From NCBI GenBank assembly GCA_037447655.1, contig JBBHKE010001632.1, forward strand, positions 167,915-231,914: a stretch of DNA of 64,000 nucleotides, written 5' to 3'. Positions 49,588 through 62,813 of this stretch are shown here, piece after piece; within the stretch, counting starts at the first letter, position 1; each line of letters begins with the position of its first letter. The notes under the pieces were generated by a model, which was not told where the DNA came from, ran no database searches, and was given only the letters and a program-made list of their open reading frames with translations. The DNA is from Zygnema cylindricum (Eukaryota > Streptophyta > Zygnematophyceae > Zygnematales > Zygnemataceae). A program made the position numbers and the translations under genes.

Positions 49588-50529
49588 TACCGATAATCGT
49601 TATTACTTATTAGGGTTAGTGTTTTTTTCGCCACTTAAAACATCTTTTCTCCGTACGCACTTGTCGAATTGTCAATCCGATGGTTGGTATTGGAAGACAA
49701 GATTCGTCATAGTTGTCCCGTGCGCATAATACGCACGAAACGAAGGAGCGAATACTACGCACGATACGCATTTAACGATGAAAAAAATGTTATTAAATGC
49801 GTACCTGACTTTGTATCCGTACATTTTCGTACATTTGCGTACTATTTTCGTACATTTCAGTACTTTTAGGGGGTTTGAGGAATTTTAGGGTACATTCTCG
49901 TGCGTTCTCAAATATTTATGATAAACAGCCAACTATTATTCGTACATTTACGTACAGTGTCCGTATTTTTTCGTACTTTTTACAGTTATTATTTTGAGAT
50001 TTTTAGGGTACATTTTCGTATTTTTCCGTATATTCAGTTATACGGACTTACATTTTTCGTACATCTACGTACGGCGTCCGTATATTTCAGTACTTTTAGG
50101 GTTAGTGATGGGGGGATTTTAGGGTGTTTAGGGTACTTCCCGTGCATTTCGTACATTCCGGTAAATTACAGTACAACTGCCTTACATTATCCGTACTCCT
50201 AGGTTTTTTAGGGTACATATGTCGTACAATGACGTACATTTCCATATGCTTTCCGTACATTTTTTGGATTTTTAAGGATTTTTAGGGTTAAGGGGACGGT
50301 TTCCGTACGTTTTCGTACATCGTACAGCGAAAACTAACGAACGGTATGCAAGTAACGAATACTACGTAGTTTTCGGAAAAAAGTCGAAATCCGTACGAAT
50401 AGGACAACTATGAGATTCGTATTTTCCTTTTGGCGGTCTTCGATTGACGATCCGACAAGTGTGCACGGAGAAAAAAAAATTTAAGTTGGCGAAAAAAACT
50501 TTAACACTAATAAACGATTAGCGGGGCTA
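49588..50529. mobile_element. Putative MITE packed with GTAC and TTTAGGG words
   Basis: Inverted ends: taccgataatcgttattact…ttttttcgcc on the left and ggcgaaaaaaac…aataaacgattagcggggcta on the right, each at a TA. Between 49790 and 50340 the sequence is an irregular array of cgtacattt-type words with at least eight tttagggt (plant-telomere-like) units. No coding potential. Confidence 0.6.
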
Positions 50530-51620
50530 GTTGCGATATGATTTTAACGCGTACGATCTTGCGGCCATTTACATTTAATGGTCCGTTGTACGGTTGTACC
50601 AGATACGGCGAAGCGGCATTCAACGTACAACGTACGATTGCTACGTACATTAAAAAAAAAAACAAATAATAATTATAATTATTAAGGATATTTTCCGTAT
50701 TTAATGCAATATTAAGGATGTACCATTTGTCATGGTCAACAATAATTGAAGCCTCTAGTCTAACTAAAATTTAATGGAATTATTAGAGTCCTATAACTTC
50801 CTCTCACAACTCTCACTATCGGAACTTATGAAAAAATAAAATTAAAGTCTTATATGAGTGTCTCTACTTTTCAATAGCAGTGTCTCCCAGGTCTTCCTCT
50901 CATTCGTTAAAGCGTATAGTTCTCCTTTCCCAATATTACCTCATAGACTTGTGTAGAGAGTCTCAAAGACGACGACAAGGAAGTCTTGTGATCAAAGCAC
51001 CTGCAACGAAACTTGGCATATTTCTATGTGAAATATGCGATGGGCCTTTCTCATTTACCAAATGGGTCAATAAGCGAATGATGTACAAGGCTTGTGCACC
51101 TAGCGTCACCCATTGTAATGTATGGTGCACTTAATATATGTCTAAAGAGAAGGCACGAGCGCGTAGCGTGCACGCGCGTTGGGAAGTAGAAACACGCTTG
51201 CAGTACACCTGTGGAATTCTGAGACAAAAGTACTGTACCTTTGGCACGCGTCGCCTGCTTTCGTAACACAGTATTCATTCCGCACACGTAGTAGGACCTG
51301 GTCGGCTAGTCCGCAAGGCACTAATTATTACCGCCTCCGCAGACCGCTTTTCAATTGACACGTGGCAGAGTTTTTAAGACAAGTCTGCTGGTTCACACGG
51401 TACAGATTCGAGTACGGTACGGAGAATCGGGACCAGCGGGACTCAAGCAGCTGCGCGCTCTCGGATGGACCGTCGATTTAAAATCTAATCAAGAGTCAGC
51501 TCCGCGATGACGAGCTAAGCGAATCTTATAGTACCATCTGGCAGCGATCTTGGCCGTATAAATGTTAGTCTTTCTGTACGACCGGGTCGCCGACAGAGTA
51601 CACAGTACAGTACTGTACTG
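50530..51620. other. Intergenic stretch
   Basis: A frame at 50880-51134 (+) has no recognised domain. The block 51140-51600 is relatively GC-rich and ends in a cagtacagtactgtactgtac-like palindrome. Nothing supported. Confidence 0.35.
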
Positions 51621-51622
51621 TA

Positions 51623-52123
51623 CACCGCGCATCGTAATTAGAGTAATGAAAAAATTAGAGTAAAAAAAGAGAAAAAAATAATTAGAGTAATTTACTCTAA
51701 TTTATGTGATAGAACTGTTTCAGAAAGGAATTTACTCTAATTTATGCGGTGTACTCAAATTTGGCAAGCTAATATCCTCTACTGTAAATAAGGTATTCGT
51801 ACAGAATCTGACAAAACGTACAGTTTATCGTCACTATGACGTTTGCACTACGTGGTTTGTTAAAACGCAGTTACATGATAATGGCCTGTATTAAATCATT
51901 ATTTTTACTTTTTTACTCATAATAGTACAATTTTGCACGGTCGGACGTCGTCCGTACTCCACACTATTTAAAATGAACATATATTAGAATTAAAAACGCT
52001 AATTAAACCTTACCTTAAATAGCATAATGAAAAAATTAGAATCATTTACTCTATTTGATGTGATAGAGTCGAAATTTCGAGCGACCGAATTAGAGTAATT
52101 TACTCTAATTACGATTCGCGGTG
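51623..52123. mobile_element. Stowaway-like MITE, family 2, copy 3
   Basis: TA at 51621-51622 and 52124-52125; ends caccgcgcatcgtaattagag and its inverse. Internally shortened relative to the copies at 7089 and 7718. Confidence 0.83.
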
Positions 52124-52362
52124 TACTGTCGCACCTTTGGCTACGCGTCAAAGGAGTCTCTCCAGCTCCCCGCCCTCGATTTCCGACGGGTCTTGTCGAC
52201 GGTTATTTCTTGACTCACCGTCCGTACGGAATTTTCCCTCGTCTCCCTACCACTGACAACGGATATATTTATTTCCTTCCGCTCCCTCCGGCAACGGTTA
52301 TTAACTTATTATCCACTTCGAAAGGTGTGTTCCCATGAACCCGAAACTTACACTTGCTACTA

Positions 52363-52978
52363 CACCGGGAATCGTAATTAGAGTAAATTACTCAAATTCG
52401 GTCGCTCGAAATTTCGACTCTATTACATCAAATAGAGTAGATGATTCTAATTTTTTCATTATTCTAATTTAGGTAAGTTTAATTAGCGTAACAAAATTGT
52501 AATATAGGTTTGTTTTAAATAGTGTGGAGTACGGACGACGTTCGACCGTGCAAAATTGTAATTTTTTAAGTAAAAAGGTACAATTAATGATTTAATACAA
52601 TCGCGCTCGCACGTGAAATCGCACTAAACGAAAAATTAATCACATCGAAAAAAAGCCGTTCGCATAACCCTCGTCCGTCGACAGTATCGTCGTCAGTGTG
52701 AACATCAGCTGACATTCAGCACGACAAATAATACTAACGTCATAATGACGTCAAAACTATACGGACTGACAGATTTTGTACTTCTACGTAATTTAGTGTT
52801 CATAATTACAGCGCGGAAATTTATTGCCGACATAACCCAATATAGAGTACTTAAATAAATTAGAGTAAACTTCCTCTGTGAAAAAGTTCTATCACATAAA
52901 ATAGAGTTCATTACTCTAATTGTTTTTTTTGGTTTTTTTACTCTAATTTTTTCATTACTCTAATTACGGTTCGCGGTG
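52363..52978. mobile_element. Stowaway-like MITE, family 2, copy 4
   Basis: Inverted relative to the copy at 51623. Ends caccgggaatcgtaattagag and ctctaattacggttcgcggtg, with TA on each side (52361-52362, 52979-52980). Full-length core as at 7718. Confidence 0.87.
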
Positions 52979-53187
52979 TAGTATTGGGTATCGGGTAGTT
53001 TCATATCGCGATAATTTCGATATTCGATATATCGAATATCGATCGAGCACATTCCTCGATATATCGTACTGGGACCAACATAAATTATCGCGATATATAT
53101 CGCAAAAATTGCATATCCGTACAGTAAGAGTACGGAAAACCATACGGAAAACCGTACGTAGAATCGTACGAAAAATCGTACGGATAA

Positions 53188-53253
53188 TTCCCCCCCCCCC
53201 CCCCCCCCCCCCCACTGAGCGCTCCCCCCCCCGTGGGGGGGGGGGGGGGGGGG
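53188..53253. repeat. Homopolymer C run and G run, inverted
   Basis: About 26 C, then actgagcgct and further C, then a run of about 21 G and an A tract. It can fold into a long GC hairpin. Length in the true genome is uncertain because such runs are error-prone. Confidence 0.8.
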
Positions 53254-53624
53254 GTTTGAAAAAAAAAACTAAAATTTTCATTTTCGATATATCGGCGATA
53301 TATCGCGATAATTTGAAATTCGATATATCGAAGCGATATATCGAATATCAGATACATGAAATTCGATATATATCGAATATCGGCAATGGGTCCTCGATAC
53401 CCAACACTACTTGCTACAGTACTTTGTTTTTTGGTGAAGATTCTCCGTAGTAATTTTCAGGGTGTTCCTATGTTCGAAAACGAAATTGTTACTTTAAAGT
53501 GTGACGATTGTAGACGTGGGTACAATTTGTGACTTTGGTAGAAGACTACAAAACTCACGACAATTGGTGACGTTTACAAAAAGAGTGACGGTTGTAGACG
53601 TCCATAGTAGTTCTTTGTGACACT

Positions 53625-53870
53625 CATCTTGTGACAGCGTCGACGTCACTAATCCAAAAACTATCCGCCATGGTTTCCCGGTTTTTTTTATTCGTCTTTT
53701 TTCACTCTACCTTCCATCAAACTGCGCCCAAACATAGTCAACCTAAATACTTTTTAGAGCTTTTTCATTTTATACCATTATTGGCGTGTGTCATTCCGAG
53801 AAGTGTGAGATAGAAGCGGTAGTATGAACGGGAGAGGGAGAGAGGCGCATTCGCGGACTTCGCTTTTGCA
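53625..53870. repeat. Dispersed repeat H, copy 3 (partial)
   Basis: Shares cttgtgaca-cgtcgacgtcact, ccgccatggtttcccg and the gtgtgagatagaagcg block with the other two copies. The right half is absent. Confidence 0.65.
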
Positions 53871-55074
53871 AAAACAACTTTTTTATAACCCGTTATCGAC
53901 CCGTTTCTTAAGACGCATCTTCCTCTTTCTTGCATGCAGTCCATTTGGGTCGTATTGGTGAGTTTTTTTTAACAAATAGAGAGTCCACCCGCTAACCCTT
54001 GCCCCTCCGTCATTGTCACAATTCATAATACTTTGAGTTCTTCAACCGCCAACTTCCACCCCTCAATCCTTTTCCATCCATACCGCCAAGCCTCCAAAGA
54101 CTCTCACTCTCGATCGTGATGCTTTCAGTAAGGCACTTGCTACTTTTAGCTCGAAAGCCTTCTCACAATGGTTCGTGAGTTTATTAGCGATGTCTCGCCC
54201 CCAACGTTGGTTTATAAGGGCTTCGATGTGTTTTGCAAGGTTTGTTCTTTTATTTGAAGTTGAACTCTTCTTTCTATAGTTTGCAGTCTCCTCATGACGT
54301 CAGGTAAAGAGGTCGTCGCCAAGCCGAATGGAGGCAACTGCCCTATTTTAATGTTGAATTTTTGTACCGGTGGCCCGTGCCAAATGCATACAACTCCAAC
54401 CCGTGTTTCACAATAACTTTTAGCCACATGAATTTGGTATGCTTGAGGGCGTTGTGAGTTTGTGCGGCACAATTTTCAAGTTTTTTCATATGTGTATGTA
54501 GGGTGGGTAGTTCTTGAAATCGATGTTCCGGAGACCTTTAATTTGGTGCACCGCGACTTGAATTTTTTCTACCCATTATATGATTGCCCCCTCATCAACA
54601 ACAACTGCATGGATGTTCTTTTTTGTACGAGCCTTTTATTCCTTTCATTCTTCCACCAGTAGCCTATCCGTTTCGGTTGATACTTGCATGGTTTTTCTTG
54701 TTCTTTTGAGAGAGGATTTGCGTTTACCTTTTTGGAGGACTTGCATTTACCTTTTTAGAGGACATTCATTTATCAATTGCTCATTACGACCCTATACGGG
54801 GTTTCGTTTTGACTTCTTGCCTCGTCCCTCGAGTGTTTCCCAATACACACACCATTCCGTGTAATGATCTAGTTGTGGGTACCTACAATTTTATTTAGAT
54901 AACTTTTTTTGGAAAAAGATAGGAAATCATGAGAAATTTGCCGAATACGTTTGCCACCGTCACTTGATTTGAGGTCCTCCACTTGCCTCTCTCTAATTCT
55001 TTAGGTGCCCCATTTTTGTGCTTCGAAGCCCCAAGTTTCCGAAGCTTGGGTGTTCTTTTTTTTTTCTCCACTGC
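53871..55074. other. Unassigned stretch, possibly decayed coding sequence
   Basis: Around 54080-54290 the plus strand can be read as a broken hydrophobic/basic sequence (AFSKALATFSSKAFSQWFVS) that faintly recalls plant transposon-derived proteins. Stops follow at once and I cannot support a call. Minus frames at 54212-54472 and 54895-55089 are unrecognised. Confidence 0.3.
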
Positions 55075-55076
55075 TA

Positions 55077-55368
55077 CATCGCTCATCATTATTAGCGTTA
55101 AAGATTTATTAGTGTTAATGCGATATTAGAATTAATAATACTAATTTAGTGCAAGGAGACGTGGCATGTTATAGCCCACGTCCTTAAATAATGTTGTTAA
55201 CTCTATTTTGTAATTTTCGGCCATTAGTGTTATTAACACTAACACCAGGAGACGTGGCAGATTATGGTCCACGTCCTTAAATAGTGTAGTTTATTCTATT
55301 TAAGGTATCAATGTCAAAATTTGGGGGCGCCGATATAGAGTTCATAACGCTAATAACGATGCGCGGTG
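55077..55368. mobile_element. Stowaway-like MITE, same subfamily as 38052-38250
   Basis: TA at 55075-55076 and 55369-55370. Left end catcgctcatcattattagcg, right end aacgatgcgcggtg. Contains two versions of the ggagacgtggcagattatgg block. Confidence 0.8.
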
Positions 55369-55370
55369 TA

Positions 55371-55961
55371 CACCTTGAATCGTTATTAGCGTTGTTAACG
55401 CTATATCGGCGCCCCAAAATTTTGACCCCAATAACTGAAATAAAATTTATAACACTATTTTTTATACGTTAATTAAGGTTCTGGTAAATTAGCGTTAATA
55501 ATTCTAATTTATGATATTCTTAAATAGTGTGGTGTATGGACATGTCAGTCCGTACAAAATGGTACTTTGTTAAGTAAAAAAGTACGAAACATGGATTAAA
55601 ATATTCGAAATCGCATGTAAAACTGCGCTCAGAATAAAAGGCAGAATGAGATCGTACCTATTTTAGTGTAAAGATGTTGATTGCGTATTAATTATACGGG
55701 AGAAAACCCAAATTAAGTATGAATCAATTAGAGCAAAAGGACATGACGTTGTGCGATATGTCAGATTTTGTACTCGTACCTATGGTAGTGTATAGATCCT
55801 GATGGCAGATCCATTTTAGGCGAAATGTACTCAAATTAGAATTATGGATAAATTAGAGTAAAATGTTTTTTTCAAAATTGTGAAAAGTCCAAATTAAAGT
55901 TAATAATGCTAATTAATTTTCTACACTAATAATTTATTAACGCTAATAACGATTCAAGGTT
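55371..55961. mobile_element. Stowaway-like MITE sharing a TA with its neighbour
   Basis: Ends caccttgaatcgttattagcg and taacgattcaaggt, with TA at 55369-55370 and 55962-55963. The left TA is also the right TA of the preceding MITE, so one inserted into the other's target duplication. Interior similar to 59167-59689. Confidence 0.82.
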
Positions 55962-55963
55962 TA

Positions 55964-56512
55964 CCTGCTTTGTTTATCAAACAAGGGCACGTTGATTCAT
56001 GAAATGACACTTGCAACAATTGCGAAAGTTATGAAAATTGCGATAATTGCAATAATTGCGACAATTTATTCTGAGGGTTGATAAACTGTGCTAAAGTGTT
56101 TCCAGGGTTTCACGTATTTTCCCTTCTCCACCAATTAATATTGTTTTGATCAACGGTGCCCATCTTATTTTGCGAGACCGTTATTTGAACGACCATGTTT
56201 TGGATCTTCGGTGGCGTCATCCATCAAGTTATATATATATAACTGGTTTCCCTTTTCTTTTCTATAAACACTGGATTTTTCACAATATATACTCGCCTTT
56301 CTAGGCAAAAGAATCAACAGCAATTACTGGTTTCCTCTTTCTTTGGAAGCAGTCCCTTTTTCCACATCGCCTTTCTAGGCAAAATCATCAACGATAACTC
56401 ACGAAGATAGCCGAAGTTAGACAAATAGGACAAAGGAAGGAGAATCGAAATAGACGAACAAAGATAAGATTGGAAAAAAAAATGGTGTAAACAGGAAACA
56501 AATTGCAAATCC
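55964..56512. other. Downstream flank of the SYP4 gene
   Basis: Expected to contain the 3' untranslated region of the minus-strand syntaxin gene. AT-rich with a ctttctaggcaaaa direct repeat (56297 and 56371). Confidence 0.4.
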
Positions 56513-59500
56513 TCAAAAAAGAAGTTTTTTTAGTACTAAGATGAGTAACATAACAAGACACATGACTATTAACAACATTATGCAGTACAACATCGCGTTT
56601 CTTTTTTGCTTCTCCTGAGCCTGCAAACAAAACAATTGGAAAAAAAAAAAAAAACAAACAAAAATGCAAACAAAGTCAAAAACAAAAGCAAAAATGTATA
56701 CGGAAACTGAAACAGAAACGAAAACAGAAACGGGAATGAAAACGAAAACAGAAACAGAAAACGAAAATAAACAAACAAAATTAGACATGTCATGTAGCCA
56801 TATAAGAAAATTCATTAGCGAGAAACATAACCTATAAAATTACCCGATAACGAATTGATCACACAGGTCACCTTAAGTTAAACCAAATTTTGATTATCTT
56901 AAATAAATTTGAACAATCTTGTTTCACGTATTCAAAAAAACCTCGTAAAACGGAACTGTCTTATCAACCATCGTCTTCTCAACAGAAAAACACAAAAAAA
57001 TGAATCTCACATCTTCTACCATAAAGAGAGGAAAAATGAAAAAGAACAAAATGATAAAAAACAAAACAGACGAGAAGCCTAACACCTTTGGGTATTATAA
57101 CTTCGAGCTAACGAGTCTCAAAGAGACTTTTGACAGGAATAAAACTAAAATTTGATTTTTGTGAAGGAAATAGTACTCACTTTTTTGAGCTGGTTTACAC
57201 CCTTCTCCACATTCACGCTGACAGTTTGAATGTTGTAATCGATTCGATCGACTACCGTACCCTTTTTAACCATAAAGAAGAAACGGGAAAAGGAAAAGAA
57301 TAAGAAAAAGGAAAAGGATAAGAAAAAGGAATAAGAAAAAGGAAAAGGAAAAGGAAACGGAAAGGAAAAGAAAAACAAAAAGGAAAAGGAAAAGGAAAAG
57401 AAAAAGGAAAAGGAAAAGGAAAAGGACAAGGAAAAGGAAAAGGAAAAGGAAAAGGAAAAGGAAACAGAAACGGAAAAGGAAAAGGAAAGAGGAAAAGGAA
57501 ACGGAAAAGAAGAAGAAGAAAAAACAAAAAGCAAAAGAAAAAGAATCGAAGACAAAAACCATACTTTATAGAATGTTGATGAGAAAAACAGTCGACGAAA
57601 AGAATGTAAGTTAACAAACATTAAACCACACATAAAATCCTTATAAAAGTTTCAAAACCTTCACTGCCTATCACTAAGAGTGTTAACAACACAAATTCAA
57701 TCGTAACTATTTTTTACTAAAAACATGAAATAGAGTTAAAAACACTATTTATGAGAGTGGCCTTAAATAGGGCATGCCAGTCTGGCCTAAATTAGTATTA
57801 TTGAAACTCATTCGACTTAAATTCTAATAATTCCTTTACACTAGAGTCATTCCTTTACTGGGATGGGCAGTGTACTTAGGTTCATCCTAACCAGTCTGGA
57901 CTACAAATTCGGTTCCATAATTTTTTTACGCTAAAAAACTGAGTACACCATACTGTTGATGGGCTTAAAAATAAATCGGTAATGAACACCTTACAAAAAT
58001 CCTCTTATTTTTGTTTGGGATTACACAATTTAGCAAGGATCATACTGCCGACTATAAAATTAGCTATTGCAAATGATGTCTTGAAATGAACAGAAAAACA
58101 GTAATGACTTCAAGGTTTGCTAAATCAGCATTTGCTCACATGGATACATGAAGGTAGAAAAACCACTCAGAAAAGAAGTTTACACATACTTGCCCAAAAA
58201 AATTGATGATAAAATTGAGAGAAAATTGAGATAGAATGAAGATATAAGCTCACCTGGTCAATGACAAGAACAGACAAGTCCTTCATCATTTGTGCCAATT
58301 CATTCACCGCACCGATGATCTGTCCCACAATCGACCAAACATTCCATAAATTCCATAATTTGGTATGAATACCACTAAATTTATTTCATAAACTGGACTG
58401 GGTTAAACAAAATTCATTTCACGACTGGTGCTAAACAGAGTGAACTTATTTTGTACAAATTTCACTAAATAAACTTCCTCAGGTATGAATTTAATTATCC
58501 GTTTGATCATTGCTGAAGCAAGAACTTCAATTAAAGGAATTCACTAACTCTAATAACGTGTAAGATGCCGTGTTGGTAGAAAACATGTTCAAAAAGAAGA
58601 GTCAAACTGACCTCATGAACTTCCTGTTCTCTTGCAGCAGATACATTTTCGAGTCGTTTTACGCGCAAAAGTTGACTCTCATTGAAGCCCTGAAGATGCC
58701 CCACTGCTACTTGAGTCTATTAGAAAAAGTATAAATTTCAAATTCCCAGGCCTAACATTCATTAGGAGCACTAGTGCTTTCAGTAAAACTCTCTCGTGTC
58801 TTCCACAATTTCCCTTCCCCGTGAAAGATGAGTCATGATATTTTATAATGATAAGGTCCTTGAGACTCACCGGATCAAAAAATTCGTCGTCTTCAGGATC
58901 TGTGGTCTGTTTTGAACTCTTCGAAGCTGTAGGTTTCTGCATAGAAAGACATGAATCCACTTTAAAAAAAGAAATATATGATTTCGACCGCAGTTAAAAT
59001 GGTCATGCTACTCCTTCCGCAATACAATCTCCATTTTACCAATCCACGAAAACAACCCATATAAGAACCATACAAAAAATGATGACATTATTCTCACTTT
59101 AAGTTATCATGAGTGCTTCAGTAACTGTGCCTTTTTTGGGTCCAAAAAACATACAACAATTAGCTACACCGTGAATCGCTATTAGCGTTAATAACGCTAA
59201 CTCGGTGCCCCCAGATTTTGACCCTCGAACCTAAAATAGAATTAATAACTCGAATTATTTTTTTACGTTAATATAGGTACTGTTTAATTAGCGTTAATAA
59301 CTCTAATTTGGACAGTTTTTAAATAGTATAGTGTACGGAATGTATCAGTCCGTACTAAAACTGGTTGTTATTTCGTACAAAAGAGTGTCAAATAAAGGCG
59401 TCGACACGCGAAAGTGAGTGCCTCGACACGAAAAAGCGTACTCAGATTTGATTCCCAGTGATAAAGACGGGGGGGAATCACGTGAACCTGTTCCACATGC

Positions 59501-62500
59501 TCAAACGTCGACTAATGTGAACACAGGCAATACTGGCTACACTAAGGGAAAAATGTACCCAAATTAGAGTTATGCATAAATTAGAGTTAATGTTTTCTTG
59601 GCGAAAGGCCTTGAACCCAAATTAGAGTTGATAACACTAATTGTTTTTTTACACTAATTATTTCTTAACGCTAATAGCGATTCACGGTGTACTCATAACA
59701 ATATGAAAAAAGAATCTGTTTGCGATCCCCCTACCAGTAGAACCATTGCTCTGCCTCAAAATCTACCTACAACAAACATGGCGTATCTTTCTTTATAAAA
59801 CAGAAAAAAAAAATCGATAAGTTTCAACTGATGTCATTTTTCAAGTATACATTAAAAATATATTTTTATAATCAATCAAACGGAAATCAACAGCAGTTGC
59901 TGCTGAGAAACGAATTAATTAATTGAAAAAACACAACTGCAATACCCTCAAAAGGGTTTTATGGCATCAACAACTCTTTCATTACAATAACTTCAATGAA
60001 ACTTTAACAAAGTGATGATATTATAACAAAAAACTTTGCTGACACAAATGATTGACGTCTAAATTGTACATGAATATGTAGACACTAATAGGGTTTTGAC
60101 ATGCAGCAACAAAACGTATATTCTCCATACGATACCCAACAACAATACCAATACAAAACAATACAACATCCTTTGCATTTTTCTAGATAACGACATGTGG
60201 TGATAAAAACTTTAAAATCACTTTCGGCAACTTGTCACCAACTGATTCAATATGAAATAACACAAGAGTACACCGCCCATCGCTATTAGCGTTAATCACT
60301 CCAACTCCAGGAATTGTCTTTTTGACCCAACATCATAAATCAGTGTTAATAGCACTATTGAAGTAAGTGGCCCACAATACGCCACATTGCAAAACAAAAT
60401 TTAGTGAAGTTCATTCTAATAATGTGTTAACGCTAATAACTCACTAACTCCAATAGCGATGTAAAGTGTACGACACCGTGAATCGCTATTAGTAAATAAA
60501 CTATTAACATGGGTTTTGTATAAGTGTTATTGATTCTAGTTCCGAATCTCGTGGCTGATTCTGAACTGTTTAAATAATTAGCTTTAAGAAAAAAATAATC
60601 AAGTGTCGATGATACTATTTTAGGTTGTAGGGGTAAAATTAAGGGGCACCGACATAATGGGATTGGTGCTAATAATTATACATAATGTACTCAACTATTA
60701 TCCGGCAATATACATAAAATGATCTAAGGCCATTTTACAGACTCTACGCCCTTATTAATACACAGGAAATACACCTCCTTGTGGAGAATTATACCCCTTG
60801 AGCTGCAGGTCCAAACTAACAAGGCACCTGACTTTCCATCATGTTAGGCTTGTTGCTTACTTACAACAACAACGCACAAAAATGTCAATTAAAATTTACA
60901 ATTGATATATTTTACAGTTTTCTGATGGACATTCACATTGCAAACTGCCGCTGCCTTCTTATTAGTGAAGACTTTTCCATGTGACTTTCACAGTGTCATC
61001 CTGAAGAATGAATCCTTCAATGTCCCTCTCTCCCTCCCAAAAGCAGAAATAACTTACTGAAAGAGAATCATAAGGAACCAGAAAAACTGCTGTCTGTGTA
61101 TCTTCATTACTACAACAGGTCAAGACAAAACTTACAAGAACAGTCCTAAGTATGTTCTCTAGTCCTTCATCCTAGCTTTTTCTAATGTGACAAAGTATTG
61201 ACGAACCGAGGTTTTCACGAAAGAAAAACCGGAAACTGACCGACAGTAAACCCGATGCTGATCAATTATTAAAGGAAAAAGGAAAACGTAAAAGGCATCA
61301 TTTGTAGCAAGAATGTAAAAAAAACATACCTCTTGTTGTTGCTCCAATCGGTGAAGGTAAGCCTTCGACTGTTTGCGAAAATCCATTGACAGGGATTGCA
61401 AATCTGTGGCCATAGACCTCTGAACCATCAAATAAACCATAATCAAGAGTCAATTTAAAAAAAAAAAAAAAACGGATACAATTTCCATAGGCGACCTTAA
61501 CTTTACTAACACCTATCCTTATAGCCATCTCATGCATTCTTACCCAAAATTAGAACAAGCCACAATCTAACATTCACATGTTGCACCCTGCAAATTACAA
61601 ATTGAAAAAACAATAGGAAAAAAAGCAAATGGGAAAAAAAATTAAAACGCAAAGATGAAAAATTTACGTCCATTCACCCATCCGATTATCGTATGCTCTC
61701 AATCTAATAAGGAAACCAAAAGTGTATCAAATTACAATTGGAGAAAAGCAAATCGAAAAAAGTTCAATTATGCAAACATGCAGAATAAGTCCATTCAACC
61801 ATCCGATTATCCTACATGCTTTTGATCCTAAAATCAAACCAAGTAGACATAAAACATGCTGTGATAATTTTTCCAGACTTGCCTGAACGTTCTTGCAAAT
61901 GCTGCTGTTCTCATCTGGCCCCAAATCTTGTGTTAAACGTTGCAAATGTTTCTCGCATCTCTTTAATATTCTCGTAATCTCTTGAGTAAGAAGCTCAATG
62001 TTCTCCTCGTGTGTATTTTTTGAGGTATCGAAATTCGGTAGCAAGGCTCTTGCTTGCGATTTGGCGAGCTCTCCCATTTTGCTTCGAGCTCGTTGCATCT
62101 CTTCCTTCACTTTCTCCGATAAGTCGACCCATAATGGAGGGAGGACAGCAGTCGGTCTTGACTCTCTGCATTTTCCACAGTTACCAACATATAACAAGAC
62201 AAATTACTACAATTACTGATTACCGCTCATTACCAAAATAAGTACTCTCATTATTGTAACGAGTTTAAGCAAATAGAAATTGCAAAGAAAGAGGAAAACC
62301 AAGGGTAAAAGAAACACTTTTGCAATATGTCTTTCTTTCATGACATGGTGATCACTTGGAGACAACAAATGAGAGAAAAAGAGGGAGAGAGACAGAGAGA
62401 GGAGAATGAGAGAGGAGAAAGAGAGAGGAGAGAGCGAGAGAATAAGGAGCGAGAACGAGTGAGAGAAAGAGGGAGAGGGAATGGAAAGGAGAGAGAGCGA

Positions 62501-62559
62501 GAGAAAGACAGGAAAGAGAGAGGAGAGAGCAGGGGGGAAAGAAGGAGAGGGAAAGGGAG

Positions 62560-62598
<39 letters not shown>

Positions 62599-62640
62599 AG
62601 AGAAAGAGAGATACAGACAGAGATTATATAAATAACATAG

Positions 62641-62674
<34 letters not shown>

Positions 62675-62770
62675 TAGAAATAGAATAGATATAGAGAATA
62701 GAGAAGATAGAGAGAAAGGAGAGACAGATATAGATAAAGATAAAATAGATAGATAGATATATATAGATAT

Positions 62771-62813
<43 letters not shown>

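Larger units (their letters stand above)
52361..53409. mobile_element. hAT-like element (TAGTATTGGG ends) with MITE inserted at its first dinucleotide
   Basis: The right end cgatacccaacacta is followed by cttgctac (53410-53417). The same octamer stands at 52353-52360, before TA and a family 2 MITE, and the hAT-like sequence resumes as (TA)GTATTGGGTATCGGG at 52979. So the element is bounded by an exact 8-bp duplication and the MITE used its terminal TA as target. The interior is dominated by cgatatatcg words and a C-tract/G-tract pair. Confidence 0.88.

Noticed and set aside
50880-51134. 84-codon plus-strand frame with two Cys pairs
   Set aside because: No recognised domain, no splice partner and no repeat copy to support conservation.
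53109-53450. Proline/glycine-rich frames at the C/G runs
   Set aside because: Homopolymer translations in a transposon.
54080-54290. Faint resemblance to a plant transposon-derived protein
   Set aside because: Very short, followed by stops, and no motif I can name with confidence.
57145-57633. Phe/Ser/Leu-rich long frames
   Set aside because: Mostly the AAAAGG intron repeat; only the 81-bp SYP4 exon within this span is real.
60990-61150. Possible tiny extra SYP4 exon on the minus strand
   Set aside because: No convincing acceptor and donor pair with the right phase; the called exons already join in frame.
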